The translations under genes were made by a program, and so were the position numbers. The notes beneath the pieces were generated by a model. It was given only the letters and a program-made list of their open reading frames with translations, was not told the DNA's origin and did no database searches. DNA of 64,000 bases from Siphonodentalium dalli (taxonomy: Eukaryota; Mollusca; Scaphopoda; Gadilida; Siphonodentaliidae). Shown here piece by piece: positions 23,158 through 35,150 of this stretch. Numbering within the stretch: the first letter of the stretch is position 1; every line of letters starts with the position of its first letter. The stretch spans positions 13,125,729 to 13,189,728 of the forward strand of contig CP136068.1 of assembly GCA_032622095.1 (NCBI GenBank), read 5' to 3'.

Positions 23158-23523
23158 CGATATCTGATCACTCTGAGCTCGAGTCAAATATTTTTTTACC
23201 CCCGAAACCAAAGAAATAGTAATTTAGGAGCGTCTGATAGGATAGGATAGGATAGGATAATTTTATTTACAATACACACACATGGAAAGTACAATTACAA
23301 ATAAATATAATATTAATAGACTATACATGTATATTGCTAGGGGTGATATAGTCATGGCTGACTGTCTTCCTATCACCCCTGATCGCATTGAGTACCTACC
23401 CAGGAGGTGAAAAATAAAAGATATCAAAACTCTATATCTGATAACTCTGAGCTTTGATGGGTCCTCGACTCAAGTCTAATATTTTGTTAACCCCCGAAGA
23501 CAGAGAAACACTAATTTAGGACC
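23158..23523. repeat. Diverged direct repeat flanking the TAGGA element
   Basis: ATCTGATCACTCTGAGCT, then TTTACCCCCGAAACCA, AGAAATAGTAATTTAGGA at 23163-23230 recurs as ATCTGATAACTCTGAGCT, then TTAACCCCCGAAGACA, AGAAACACTAATTTAGGA at 23436-23523. The tail element lies between the copies. Confidence 0.65.
23231..23430 (-). mobile_element. Non-LTR retrotransposon or SINE 3' tail with (TCCTA)n
   Basis: Read on the minus strand it ends in repeated TATCC units (plus strand GATAGGATAGGATAGGATAA, 23231-23260) after ATAAAAT, the kind of short tandem tail seen at the 3' ends of some non-LTR elements. The body holds the complementary pair GGGGTGATA (23340) / TATCACCCC (23371). Nothing of an ORF remains. 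Confidence 0.5.
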
Positions 23524-26500
23524 GAAATGAAAAATGGTAAAATATGTTTCTACCTCTTATAAAAAGGAACGATATTGAAAACTTTCACTACCCTGGTGAC
23601 ATATAATGGCATCCGTGTGGAGTTTAGAGTCTATATATATAGTCATAACTAGTACATATAGGTTGCTTGGAGCACTCAAAATTCGTTTATTTTATTTCAC
23701 CATCAAAATATTTGGACTAAGTTTGTTTTTATTCCATTTTGAAGAGGAATAATAATCATATCCTCTACAACATATCCAAAATCCGATAAATCCGCTTAGA
23801 GCAAAATGTTCTATTCAAAATGGCATCCATGATGACAATTGGTATTGAAAAATGCTGATTTTCTGTGACACGTGGCTTTAGGTGCACCAACTATCGCCAA
23901 GTTAGCAATAAAATGAAATATACACAAACAATGCTTAGTCGTAAACCATATAATTATGTACAATGTCTGTCCCAACATGGCCATATCACACCTGTTACCA
24001 CATTTGATATTGGAATATATAGTTAGAACATCGACATGAAAAATAACACCAAAAAAAACAACATCTTCACCATCAGTTTCAGTAGTATAATAGGATTAAA
24101 TTTATTTCAATTTATTTTTCCTCAAAATGTGTCAACATTGTTTACACACAGTGAGGAACACAAGGCTCACATCTTCTACTTTCATATGATGTCTAATTTT
24201 TCCATGTGTTAAAAAAAATATATTCAAAACAGTTAATCCAAGTAGATAATTAACACAGTTCCAATTATATGTGCATGCGTACACAATCTCCCCGCCTGTC
24301 TATCTTGTTTACAGTTGATTTCAACATATAAACATGCAATGGATGGATCTACGTAAATTGTGAAAAACTATATGCATATATACTTAGATAGATCATATCA
24401 TGAATCTCTACACTGGCTACGCCCGTAGATAATTCTACACCAGTTGCAGTAATGTGAAATGGTTCATGTTCAGATATGGAATTTTATAAACATTATTAAA
24501 AAAACCAGTGCAGCTAATATATTCTTAGTTAATATCGTTCCTCAGTAAATAGTGTATTCCACTGTGTACGTAGTTCACGAAGATCCCAGCTCGATGTTGC
24601 ATGAAATATGTCACTTTGTTGAGTCGAGTTTGATTGGCATCCTTTACAATCATGAAATTTCTCACGGGTAATCAATTCAATGTTTATTTCGATGTCGACT
24701 CACAAAAGTCACAGACAAATCATGCAATCTGGATTGTCACACCCCATATTGTGAAATATATTATTAAGGAACAAGTAATAAATAAATATATATAGTCACT
24801 GAGTTGTTTTTTCAATGCTATAAAGTTCTCCGTCAGAACATTAAAACGTTCCCATATTTTTAACTGGTTGAATATGATCTCTACGGTAGCCAGAGTATAA
24901 ATTCATGACATGATCTAATACTTGGCGACCCATTCCTATATTCTATAAGAAATATATTCAGCATATACTGGAAATCATACAATTTACTATGATAATGATG
25001 TTGGATTGAAACTTAAATACAAATGCATCTCAACATAATTACTTATTATACATGTATAAGTAATATTATGTTCCTTTCTGAACCCCCTCCCCCCAATCGC
25101 ACCATCGTCACATCTCGGATAAATTCAGGATGACCGCCTATCATTAAATTCTTGTCAACATAGACCATTTTCTCATAGGGACACATACGATCAAATTGAA
25201 ACCCCTTTATCGCGTACCGGAAATTATAAGACGCTGGGGAAGCTTATTTACGAATACACCCGGAAATTCTCGGCTGTTGTCGGTGATTGCATCATCCAAA
25301 ATGGCAAGTTGGAAAAAAATGTTCGGGACCCAAACATTGCGATTTTGTTGTTATTTTCATGACTTGAATGCGTCTTTATGGGACATATATTGGTCGTAGA
25401 AAAGTAGTTTGGGTATTTATCTACCTATTTTGATACCTGGAAAATTTCAAACGCGAATATTATTTTGTGTATTTTGGAGCGCAAACCGCCATGTGGTTTT
25501 AACATCCCTATTAATGAATAAATGGTACTGATACAGTAAACATCACATCCACATGATAATATTTGTGGGTCTGATTACGAGTCATAAGAGTTTCACAGGA
25601 TGCCGAGTTAATTTCACTATGTTCACGATTTATATAGACACCAGTGTGTTGCTTAACTGACTGGATCAGTGGAGTTCTGATATAATTGTGTTTGTGTAAT
25701 GTCTTGAATCAGTGACATTCATTGCCATGCTGAACTAGCTACATGTACTACTTATAAAACTTGATGACAGTGATGATTTTTTAAATATTATAATGAAGCA
25801 ATTTGGCTACATATCATTGTGGTTTTCTCTGATCCCATGCCAATACTGCCAGCCTTGACGGAGACAGTTGTCAGGCGACAATAATACTCTATAACTCCGA
25901 TGTTTGTGGATGGATTTTAAATTAAATGTACACTATTCATGATCATTAATTTTGTAAGATAATGGCCATGAAATTGTCTCAAATATCAGGTGATCAGCGT
26001 TTAAAGTTGTTATTTCAGTCTTGACAATTCACTCAATGTTGATATTTGAAGTTTTGTGTGCAGCAGAAATGTGTAACATTAGGGAGAAAACGTAGTACAT
26101 TTCGGGTATATTTAGCCTTGGTGAATATAATGCGATATTATTTCCATGTATAAATACAGTATCTGCCACAGAGTATGTAGGCATTTTTTGTCACATTTAG
26201 TCAATGGTACTCCTTTGTTTTGATAAATTGCATTCATATACATGTAGTATACCACCATGAATTTTTGTGATAAAAGCGAAATGTTCATGTTTCATCACTT
26301 GATCGGAGGCAGCTACATGTATCACTACTATCAGACGCAGGCAATATCATCTACATATTTTACACAGTACTCTATGAATATATATCAAACTGTTCTATAG
26401 CAGTGGATTTTGTGATGTCTGATGATGATTGGTCATACTTGTGAGACTGTTTTAAACACATATATTTCTGCTTCTAGAAAAGGTCACATAATCAATAGAT

Positions 26501-26938
26501 CCCAATTAAATCCCATTTCACTGTTTAATTACACATATATCTCAGGATGTAAGATAAACAGTGCAAATAAAACCACCATGTTGCTGTTTCTTGGGGCCCA
26601 AAAGTCTAGATTTAATCGTTGTGCGAGACCCTGCTTTCACTTGCTCTCTCATGAGATACATTAGAGAGTATTCTTACTTCTCTGAACAAAAGTTTATCTT
26701 ATACTCTGCAGTAATTCTTCCTCGCATACTTCAAGCTTGTGTTCACTCTTATAGGACTAGCTATTAATTTTTGCCAAAAATGTACATTTCAGTAAATTTT
26801 GTCAATGTGGCGGCCATTTTGACAGTTCACAAATATGGTTTACGACTAAGCATTGTTTGTATATATTTCAAACTATTGCGAGTTTGGCATTAATTCATGC
26901 AACTACCTGGATTAATTAGTTGTACCAGCTATACTTAC

Positions 26939-27226
26939 ACTGTATTTGAATTGTTACCGTAACTGTTAATGAGCCTGTCTGGGAGTTTGGTGCATTAGAT
27001 GTTGGTCTCATTGTGTTCTCTGCATAGCAATTGTAGGCACCATCCCCATTCAAGTCAGCATATGAAAGTACATCAGTTGACACTGGGCCACCTCTGGGTA
27101 CTATCCATCTGTATGCTGTTTGTGCCGGGTTACCATCGGAGACGTAGTCGCTGCATTTCAGAGTCTGTGAAGAATCTTGGACCATGTAAAATGGCGATGG
27201 AATCACTCCGTAGAGCTGCGGTGGGT
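26939..27226 (-). CDS. Ig-domain exon 3 (96 aa), NxMxPT-type
   Basis: The acceptor is TATCATTTTAG ending at 27227 and the donor GTAAGT at 26938-26933. Splicing to exon 2 gives YPPQLYG at the start. The B-strand Cys is in QTLKCSDY, the C-strand Trp in AYRWIVP, and the F-strand Cys in GAYNCYAENTM. The F-G region carries ENTMRPT, related to the TNIMTPT and TNTMTPT of exons 4 and 5. DGNPAQTAYRW matches EGNPTQTTYKW of exon 4, so exons 3 and 4 are close duplicates. It follows a 19-kb intron, which may hide exons or reflect transposon growth. The product is an extracellular Ig domain. Confidence 0.88.
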
Positions 27227-29639
27227 CTAAAATGATAAGATGTATTCCTTGAATTGCCTACAGAAATACTGAACACTTAACTCTTTCTATATGAAATACT
27301 CATTCACAAATAGTTCTCTTAGGACACGTTCAGATAACAAGTTCAACAAATGAACATAGGTCTCTTGTCAAAACTTGTTATCTAAAAATTTCCCACGAAT
27401 GAATATGAATTCTACTGCACTTGTATTATCTGTTGTCTGATTGTTATTATCTGAACATCCCTCCAGATGAATAATAGACACCCCGGTGTATACCTTTATA
27501 AGGAAACTGGAGAATCCATTTAGTAAAGAAGGGATCAATTTCACTATCATGTATAGAATCTTCAACAAAATCACACAGTGATAGTCATTGAGAGCCTACA
27601 ACATGTCCAGATCACAATATTACAACCTCTGTGTGGTGTTCACTTGGATACAAGGAGCAACACAGTCAATGCATTGAAATGTTGTGGGTGGCATAATAAT
27701 CAGAGGGGCAGTGTAGTTAAACCAGCAATTAATATTACATAATAGCTGCTCTATGAAGCGTTTCCGCATGACGTCACACATCCCAGTTTGCATTGCACAA
27801 TGCCATGTTGGATGTAGCAACGAGTATATTAAACAAAGCTACTTTTGCGGGAAGTCATAGCTATAATCAAGTGTCTCTCATTCGTGTGCATTGCCTATCC
27901 GTGAGTGATTTATGCACACAATGTTATTTACAGTTGAATGTTAAGATAAAAAAAATTACAAAATAAAAAGTTGAAATAGTGTAGTCCCGATCGATGATGT
28001 GTTACGAATATTAATTGCGCCGCGAGTATTTTTTATTTGAATTGTTCGTTCATTATATATGTACATGATCTGCTATAACACTGTGGTAATATTGACTTAA
28101 AATTTCTTCTATTCACACCTTCAACATGCGTATTTAGAGAATTATACAAGTAGTTCTGTATAAGCACAAGTAGGGCCTACATCTATACAAGTCACACAGA
28201 AAGGATAGATGCTAACCTTTATGATCTTCTGCGAACATTTTACTTAATCGAAGTTAATCCGTTTGAGAATCTAAAGCTTCCTCCACATGGCTGCGACAAT
28301 GTACATGTAAATGGGAATTAACAAAAGTTTCCCAAGCGAATGACACGAAATTTCACACATTGCACGTGCTTCGCGCTGTGTACATGCAACCTTCATCGAA
28401 CAAGTTCACATTGTGCTATTGCTGCCACATGACAACAAGTAACTGACTCCGTAATCAGCATTTTTCTTTCATGTACTTAATGCCGGCCAAAAAAAAATCA
28501 CTATTTGATAATCCTTTAATTGCATCTGGCCGCAAAGCTGTCGACACCTTTAATGTGACTCAGTCAAGTTACGGGAAATGGATATGTATATCTCGTTAAA
28601 TTTATTTTTGCCAGCTTTAAATTTGATGCGTGAGGGTGTACTTTCGACACAAGAGAGATTATGGATTAATTACGACATGTACATGCACCTCCGGTCGGCA
28701 TTCAAGTTATTACATCAAAGTGGGAGCTTAATTAGCATTGTTTCGATATTAGATAGTCTATTCTATATTGAAGTTATAATGGCGTTTGTTACACACTTTG
28801 ATTCAACGTAAGCATCAATCTTTGCTGGTTATCGGAAATGGCCAAAATTCACTCTTGTTGTTTTTTTTTTCAAAGTTGCTCTATTCGTTTTTGTTATCAA
28901 ACGACAGTCGCTTTTACAAGATGCTTCTACACACACCTAGCCATTTTGAAAATCTCTGAAAGTAGCTATATTGTTGTGTTACATGCATGCAGCATTTTAA
29001 AACATCGGGGAGCTCATTTGTTTCGATAATACATGGACTACATTATCATTCATTGAAAACAAATTAGGTAAGCCTGTGATAATTTTATTTCAAAACATAA
29101 CTATGATTAACAGTAACAAGTAGTTCTCGTGTACACATAATGTAATGACGTATGTCCGGATCTGTAACGTTTGGTGACAGTTACGAGTCTACACTCTATT
29201 TTTTCTAAACATACGGATCGATGTTGTCAACGAGAGACCTTTTTTATAAATATCGCACCCTATAGTAGGTTTATCTAACGTTTCAACATATTTCTTGTTA
29301 GAAATGTTGTTCGTGATTATTAATATCATTCGCAAATATTGCAAATAATTCCATGGAAGCCATAACGAGAGGTTTTAGAAATAGCTTTCTTAATTAATCC
29401 TATTAACTCAGCGCTTGCTTATGGATGTCTATATGGCGGCGCGTCTCGTATCCAATCACGTGATTAAGAACGCTCTATGCAAAGCTTTCAGCCACTGCTT
29501 CCTCAGAGGTATCCGGAGAATTCGGCCTAATGCACTGTCCACGAATTACTTGATGTAGCCTGAATACAATGTTTTCATCACTGACTGCAGCTAAGTTATA
29601 AACACAATGATAATCTCCTACAGTGATATATGGTAAGTA
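27227..29639. other. Part of the 19-kb intron, nothing recognised
   Basis: A short word set TCTGAACATCCCTCCAG (27450) recurs at 32920. Other frames are short and without domains. Confidence 0.35.
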
Positions 29640-29738
29640 CTGAACATTGACTTCTGCTTAACATGTCAGACTGTTAGTACCACTGCTCCATTCCAAGGTC
29701 AAACTTAATGATCCCCCTGCAACAGCAAAGTTACTGGT
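29640..29738 (-). pseudogene. Possible second relic Ig exon with internal deletion
   Basis: On the minus strand this reads SNFAVAGGSLSLTLEW, then SLTC, a stop, and AEVNVQY. These are the order and words of an Ig domain (G-S-x-L B strand, Trp, Y/L-x-C, then V-N-V-Q-Y at the end), compressed into about 99 bases by loss of the middle. A pyrimidine-rich acceptor-like TTTTCCCCAG lies at 29739-29748, but the donor is degenerate and the frame after the acceptor is broken. It lies in the 19-kb intron, in the orientation of the gene. A chance resemblance is possible. Confidence 0.42.
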
Positions 29739-29850
29739 CTGGGGAAAAGATTATATACAATGCATATAACAAAGTTGTTAATATATATAGGCCCAATGTT
29801 TTATTATCATATTGATATCCATATCTTAATAAAAGGTCAGCCGACGACAG

Positions 29851-30680
29851 TGTCCCCCAAAAATGTGGCAAGTCAACGCCGCTTTGTTAAAGAAATTAAA
29901 AAAAATGTTGAAATGTTCTAAGTCGAAAAGGTTAATAATTCCGTAAAGAAATAATTTTTCCGTCATCTCTAAACATGTTGCACATCTCCAATTTGAGGGG
30001 AACAATACTCTGAAGTTTCAAATATCTACGATCAAAATTGTAGGAGGAGTTGATTACACCATGAAGGTACCCTCATACAGAAAATTATAAAAAACGTTTT
30101 TCAAAGTCGAATTAGGCCCATAACTCTGGGAAAAATCATTGGATCAAACTCAAATTCGAACTTGACCTGTATTTTCATATGAACAACTCACAAAAAAACA
30201 GAATTTCTAATTAAACAGTCCAAACTTGAGTTATCATCTGGAAACCAAACGAAAATAAGTAAAATTGAATTTTCTAAGTCGAAAAAAGTCCATAACTCTA
30301 GGAAAAATCATCGGATCAAACTCAAATTCGAACTCAACCTGTATCTTGATATGACTGATCCACATAAAAACTGTATTTGCAATTAAAGATCCAAACTTGA
30401 GATATCATCCGGAAACCGAAAAAGTGAGAAATTTTCTAAGTAAATAAAAAGTTGAAAAAAGAGAAATAACTCCATAAAAGAACATCAGATCAAACCAAGA
30501 ATTGCAGAGCACCTGTGTTCTTGGTTGAGACACCTACATACCAAGTTTCAATCAAATTGGACGATCATTACTGGAGTTATAACTCCGGACGGACGCAAGG
30601 ACGGATGGGACGCACGGAACGACAGACGGGACGGATGGACGCGGCTGATTACAATAGTCCTCCGAAAATTTCGGGGGACA
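29851..30680. mobile_element. TGTCCCCC-ended element with internal tandem units, copy 1
   Basis: The ends are TGTCCCCCAAAAATG and AATTTCGGGGGACA, an inverted pair. Inside are two to three diverged units with TAACTCT, ATCGGATCAAAC, TCGAACTTGACCTGT, ATCATCCGGAAACC, then GGACGGACGC-type runs near the right end. There is no transposase. Right next to it lies a tRNA-like SINE. Confidence 0.65.
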
Positions 30681-30689
30681 ATAAAGAAT

Positions 30690-30990
30690 GACTTTAAACA
30701 ATGTTTCTGTCATTCATGGGGCCGACATCTCTGGGGTTCATATAGTTCATATCGCACTGGGCCGTCTTCTCTTATGGTCTCCTGTGATGATACAAAATAC
30801 ACTTTCTGCTGCATGTTACAGTGCAATTTTGTTATGTTGGGATTGGGTGGGATTCGTACCCTGCCCGATGATGGTGTGTGCTCCTTGGGACATAAAAACG
30901 GTAAAGGTCCGACATCAACACCACACGGCCACCAAAGCGACACACTTCTAAAAATTGGTGCATTGTGCGTACTATAGTCCAAGGCATGCT
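30690..30990 (-). mobile_element. tRNA-derived SINE-like element
   Basis: On the minus strand, 30937-30845 resembles a Leu/Ser-type tRNA: TGGCCGTGTGG fits the A box, GATGTCGGACC follows, and GGGTACGAATCCCACCC fits the B box and T arm. The rest of the body continues to about 30690. No terminal tail was found, so a tRNA pseudogene is an alternative. The 96-codon frame over it is a shadow. Confidence 0.45.
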
Positions 30991-31472
30991 CAAGAGGCAA
31001 TGCTCCGCATGTCTCGGAGACATATATATAACATACTACTATGCCATATATCTACTGCAGTTAGAAAGAAAATTGAATTGCTTGAATTAAAGTAATTTAT
31101 TGAAGTATCTTAGTAACATGTAGCCGAAAGTGCATCACTAAGGAAGTTCAGTGGCTGAAAGTCTTGATACAGACCAGCTATTATATATCAAATCGATCAC
31201 CTTTGTTTTCTACTATATAAATAGGGTATGCATAAATATATAAACCACGGCTTTATTTAAGCGAGTGCTAAAATAAAGCAAGTACGGCTACTTCAAGTAT
31301 CATAATAAGTATCATAATAAAGGAACGTCCTCAGAACTATAACCAAAATCTTTCAATATACATGTAGTTCAATATTTCCGAAAGAAATTCCCAATTCATT
31401 TCCTATTTAAACAAATTTAATATGTGATAACAACATTTAAACAGGTAAAAATAAAAGGCCGCTCGGCCACAG

Positions 31473-32742
31473 TGTCCCCCGAACCGGTGGCTTCATTTGG
31501 AGCGGAGGCTTTGTAGAAGTATACTATATGGATAAGACACTTGTGCATTGTCTCATTACTGACATGCATACAAATAACCAAATCTTTAAAAAACTCTTAA
31601 AGTCAAAAATATAACCTCAAATTGGCACAAAATGAAGAAAATTACAAGAAAAATTGAATTTTCTAAGTCGAAAAGCCCATAACTCTGAGAAAAATCATTC
31701 AAACTTGACCTGTATCGTGATATGACTGATCCACATAAAAACGGTATTTGCAATTAAAGGATCCAAACTTGACATATCATCCGGAAACCGAAAAAATGAG
31801 AAATTTTCTAAGTAAAACAAGTCGAATAAAAGGTCGGTAGACCTCATGTCCGCCTCTATACTAAGCATCGGCTTGATACAACCGTTGTTTGCGCATAAAA
31901 ATTGGCATGGCGTAACACAAAATCGAATTTGATCTGTCTTTTGTGCTAGTGAACCTACATATACCAAATTTAATTTCATTCAGTACACATTTACTAAAGT
32001 TATCATCCGGAAACCTCAAATTGGCAAAAATTCGAAGTCAAAAAGGGACATAACTCTGGTGAAAATTGGTGGGCGGAACCCGAATTCGAACTTGACCTGT
32101 GTTTTGCTGGGAGAAAGACACATACCAAATTTGGTTTAAATCTGATTAACTCTACTAAAGTTATCATCCGGACACCAACTTTTGGGGTTTTATATGTCGG
32201 GTGTCGGCGGACAAAAAAGGGGCCATAACTCTCGCAAAAATTATCGGATTAAACCGAAATTCGAACTTGAGCTGTATTTTGAAATAAATAATCCACAAAA
32301 AAACGGGTTTTGCATATAAACAATCCAAAATCAAGTTATCATCCGGAAACCAAAAAACAGAAGAAAAACTTAATTTTCTATGTCGAAAAAGGAAATGGTC
32401 GGGCAGAACCCAAGTTCGAACTTGACCTGTGTTTTGCTGGGAGAAAGTAATATACCAAATTTGGTTTGAATCCGATTAACTCTACTAAAGTTATCATCCG
32501 GAAATCAAAAAAGGGCCATAACTCTCGCAAAAATGGGCGGAGCAAACCCATATTCGAACTTGACCTTTATTTTGGCCTGATAAACACACCTATGAAATTT
32601 GCTTTTGATCTAATAACCGAAACTAAAGTTATCATCCGGAAACCATTTTCGGACGCACATACGGATGCACGGCTCCACGGACGGACGCACGGACGGACAC
32701 CGGCTATTTTAATAGTCCCCCGAATTTTTTTTTCGGGGGACA
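31473..32742. mobile_element. TGTCCCCC-ended element, copy 2
   Basis: The left end is CAGTGTCCCCCGAACC and the right end TTTTTCGGGGGACAA. It holds five or six internal units with CATAACTCT, TCGAACTTGACCTGT, ATACCAAATTTGG and TTATCATCCGGA, and a CGGACGCAC run before the right end. Both copies are preceded by AAAAGG and a C-G-rich word. Confidence 0.65.
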
Positions 32743-33599
32743 ATTATACCCATATAGTATGACGAGATATTTTCGCTCATATGATTCAGCAAATTGGGGA
32801 ACGAGATTTAGCTAAATCATACTTGCTTAAATAAACCTTGTTTCTTATCAAACTATATGGATATTCTATATATATCATTGACGAGTAGTTCGCTTAAACC
32901 TGTCATCTGCTATTATTACCTGAACATCCCTCCAGGGACAAGCCTAGATTGTGACATATTAATATGTGAGGACAGAACTTACATGTAGACCTTGTTCAGT
33001 CTATATGTATTTCATGATCAATCCAGTAAATAATATCTACAACTCTGAGGCACACTTTCAATCATGCTGCTCCCAGAATGGCCTGTTGGGGAAAGTAGCC
33101 ATGCAAATCTTAGATAGCATTAGCACTTAATACTCAAATAGCGATATACTAAACCAAGTACACAATACATTGAATAATTAATCTCATAGGGGATAGGTCT
33201 ACATTAAATACATGTACTTGTTGGTCATTTTTGAATAAAAAAATAATACGTTTTTTTTTTTTTTAATAAGCTCTTCTGGCTGTAAGACATTTGACTGTGA
33301 TGTTGGAAGTCACCATCGCCATTGCTGAGAATAACAAGACAGTAAATGACTGTTGAGGCCCTACCTACTGTAAAGACTGAGAAGTAAAGGACTCTGAAGA
33401 CTATAAGTCAGTACTTGTAACAATCACTTAAAAACAGGTACATAGCTAAAGCAAGGAAATAAATCTTAAAACAAAATCAATAATGAATTTTTTTTTTAAA
33501 TCATCATTTAAAAAAGTCAAAAAACAATTTTCAATCATTATTTTTAAATGTTCAATCATTATTTTTAAATGTTCAATATTCTTAAGTCCTAGGCCTTTG
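32743..33599. other. Intron sequence with a diverged repeat
   Basis: 33330-33440 resembles 1-130 of this window. A T-rich run is at 33251-33263. No exon is seen. Confidence 0.35.
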
Positions 33600-33747
33600 G
33601 TGATCAATTGTCTTGAGAAGAAGTTGTTTTAAGAATTATTTTCGCAAGAAAGAGTTATGTCTCTCTGGCTCCACCCATATTTGACCCAGTAAACCCATTT
33701 AAACAAATTTGAATCCCAGTCACATAAGGAACCTCCATACCAAATAT
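33600..33747. repeat. Left part of an interrupted tandem element
   Basis: GAGAAGAAGTTGTTTTAAG, GAGTTATGTC, TTTGACCCAGT and ATACCAAATATGAA match 40235-40440 and the units at 41740-42110. The 164-bp array starts directly after ATATGAA, so the array element inserted here. Confidence 0.6.
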
Positions 33748-35150
33748 GAAAGTGTCAATGACACTGTAGCTCAACTTGGAAAGGGAATAATTTAATGTAT
33801 TACAGTCAATGGAGCAATTGGGAATGTGGAAAGTTGAATGTCTAATACGACCTGTAGCCCGTGCTAAAGGATTTAGTCATACAAAGAATAAAATCCAAGA
33901 TGGCTGCTGGCGGCCATGTTTTTTGGCCGAATGACCCCAAAATGACTCGTTCCCAATTACATGTCATTATTAACATTCATGACAAATTTTACAATGATCA
34001 GACTAAAGGTACGACCTGTAGCCTGTGCTAAAGGATTTAGTCATACAAAGAGTAAAATCAAAGATGGCTGCTGGCGGCCAAGTTTTTAGGCCGAATGACC
34101 CCAAAATGAGTCGTTCCCATCTACATGGCAATGTTAACATCCATGACAAATTCTATGATGATCAGACTAAAGGTACGACCTGTAGCCCGTGCTAAAGAAT
34201 TTAGTCATACAAAGAGTAAAATCCAAGATGACCGCTGGCGGCCATGTTTTTTGTCCGAATGACCCCAAAATGACTCGTCCCCATCTACATTCCAATTTCA
34301 ACAGCCATGACAAATTTCATGATGATCAGACTAAAGGTACGACCTGTAGCTCGTGCTAAAGGATTTAGTCATACAAAGAGTAAAATCCAAGACGGCTGCT
34401 GGCGACCATGTTTTTTGGCCGAATGACCCTAAAATGACTCGTTCCCATCTACATGTCCTTGTTAACATCCATGACAAATTTTATGATGATCAGACTAAAG
34501 GTACGACCTGCAACCCGTGCTAATGGATTAAATTTTGAAATCCAAGATGGCCACTGGCGGCCATGTTTTTTGTCCGAATGACCCCAAAATGACTCGTTCC
34601 CATCTACATTCCAATTTCAACAGCCATGACAAATTTCATGATGATCAGACTAAAGGTACGACCTGTAGCTCGTGCTAAAGGATTTAGTCATACAAAGAGT
34701 AAAATCCAAGATGGCTGCTGGCAGCCATGTTTTTTGGCCGAATGACCCTAAAATGACTCGTTCCCATCTACATGTCCTTGTTAACATCCATGACAAATTT
34801 TATGATGATCAGACTAAAGGTACGACCTGCAGCCCGTGCTAAAGAATTTAGTCATACAAAGAGTAAAATCCAAGATGGCTGCTGGCGGCCATGTTTTTTG
34901 GTCGAATGACCCCAAAATTACTCGTTCCCATCTACATGTCAATATTATCATCCATGACAAATTTCATGATGATCAGACAAACAGTACGACCTGTGGCCCG
35001 TGCTAATGGATTAAATTTTGAAATCCAAGATGGCCACTGGCGGCCATGTTTTTTGTCCGAATGACCCCAAAATGACTCGTTCCCATCTACATTCCAATTT
35101 CAACAGCCATGACAAATTTCATGATGATCAGACTAAAGGTACGACCTGTA
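33748..35150. repeat. 164-bp repeat array, left part
   Basis: It starts AGTGTCAATGACACTGTAGC, then repeats GGATTTAGTCATACAAAG at 33869, 34033, 34197, 34361 and on, at exactly 164 bases. A 155-base variant, with TTAAATTTTG instead of the TTAGTCATACAAAGAG part, occurs at 34525 and 35005, giving a higher-order pattern. Each unit carries AAGATGGCTGCTGGCGGCCA, itself a near-palindrome. The array is broken at 35150 by the inverted-repeat block. Confidence 0.9.

Larger units (their letters stand above)
22006..26938. other. Intron between exons 3 and 4; mostly unassigned
   Basis: No exon is recognised. It holds the TAGGA tail element at 23231-23430 and an inverted repeat (about 57 bases) at 23901-23957 and 26837-26893 with the shared core AACAATGCTTAGTCGTAAAC. 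Small frames (22904, 25196, 26422) have no domain features. Confidence 0.4.

Noticed and set aside
23232-23260. GATAGGATAGGATAGG run as a possible telomere-like repeat
   Set aside because: The unit is TAGGA, only about four copies, attached to an element body; not the TTAGGG telomere unit.
30710-31000. 96-codon minus frame with many Cys and His residues
   Set aside because: It overlaps the tRNA-like A and B boxes of a SINE-like element; the frame is a shadow.
33050-33125. Minus-strand similarity to an Ig exon tail (CTCCCAGAATGGCC region)
   Set aside because: Only a few words match, with stops and no F-strand or donor; too weak to call a relic.
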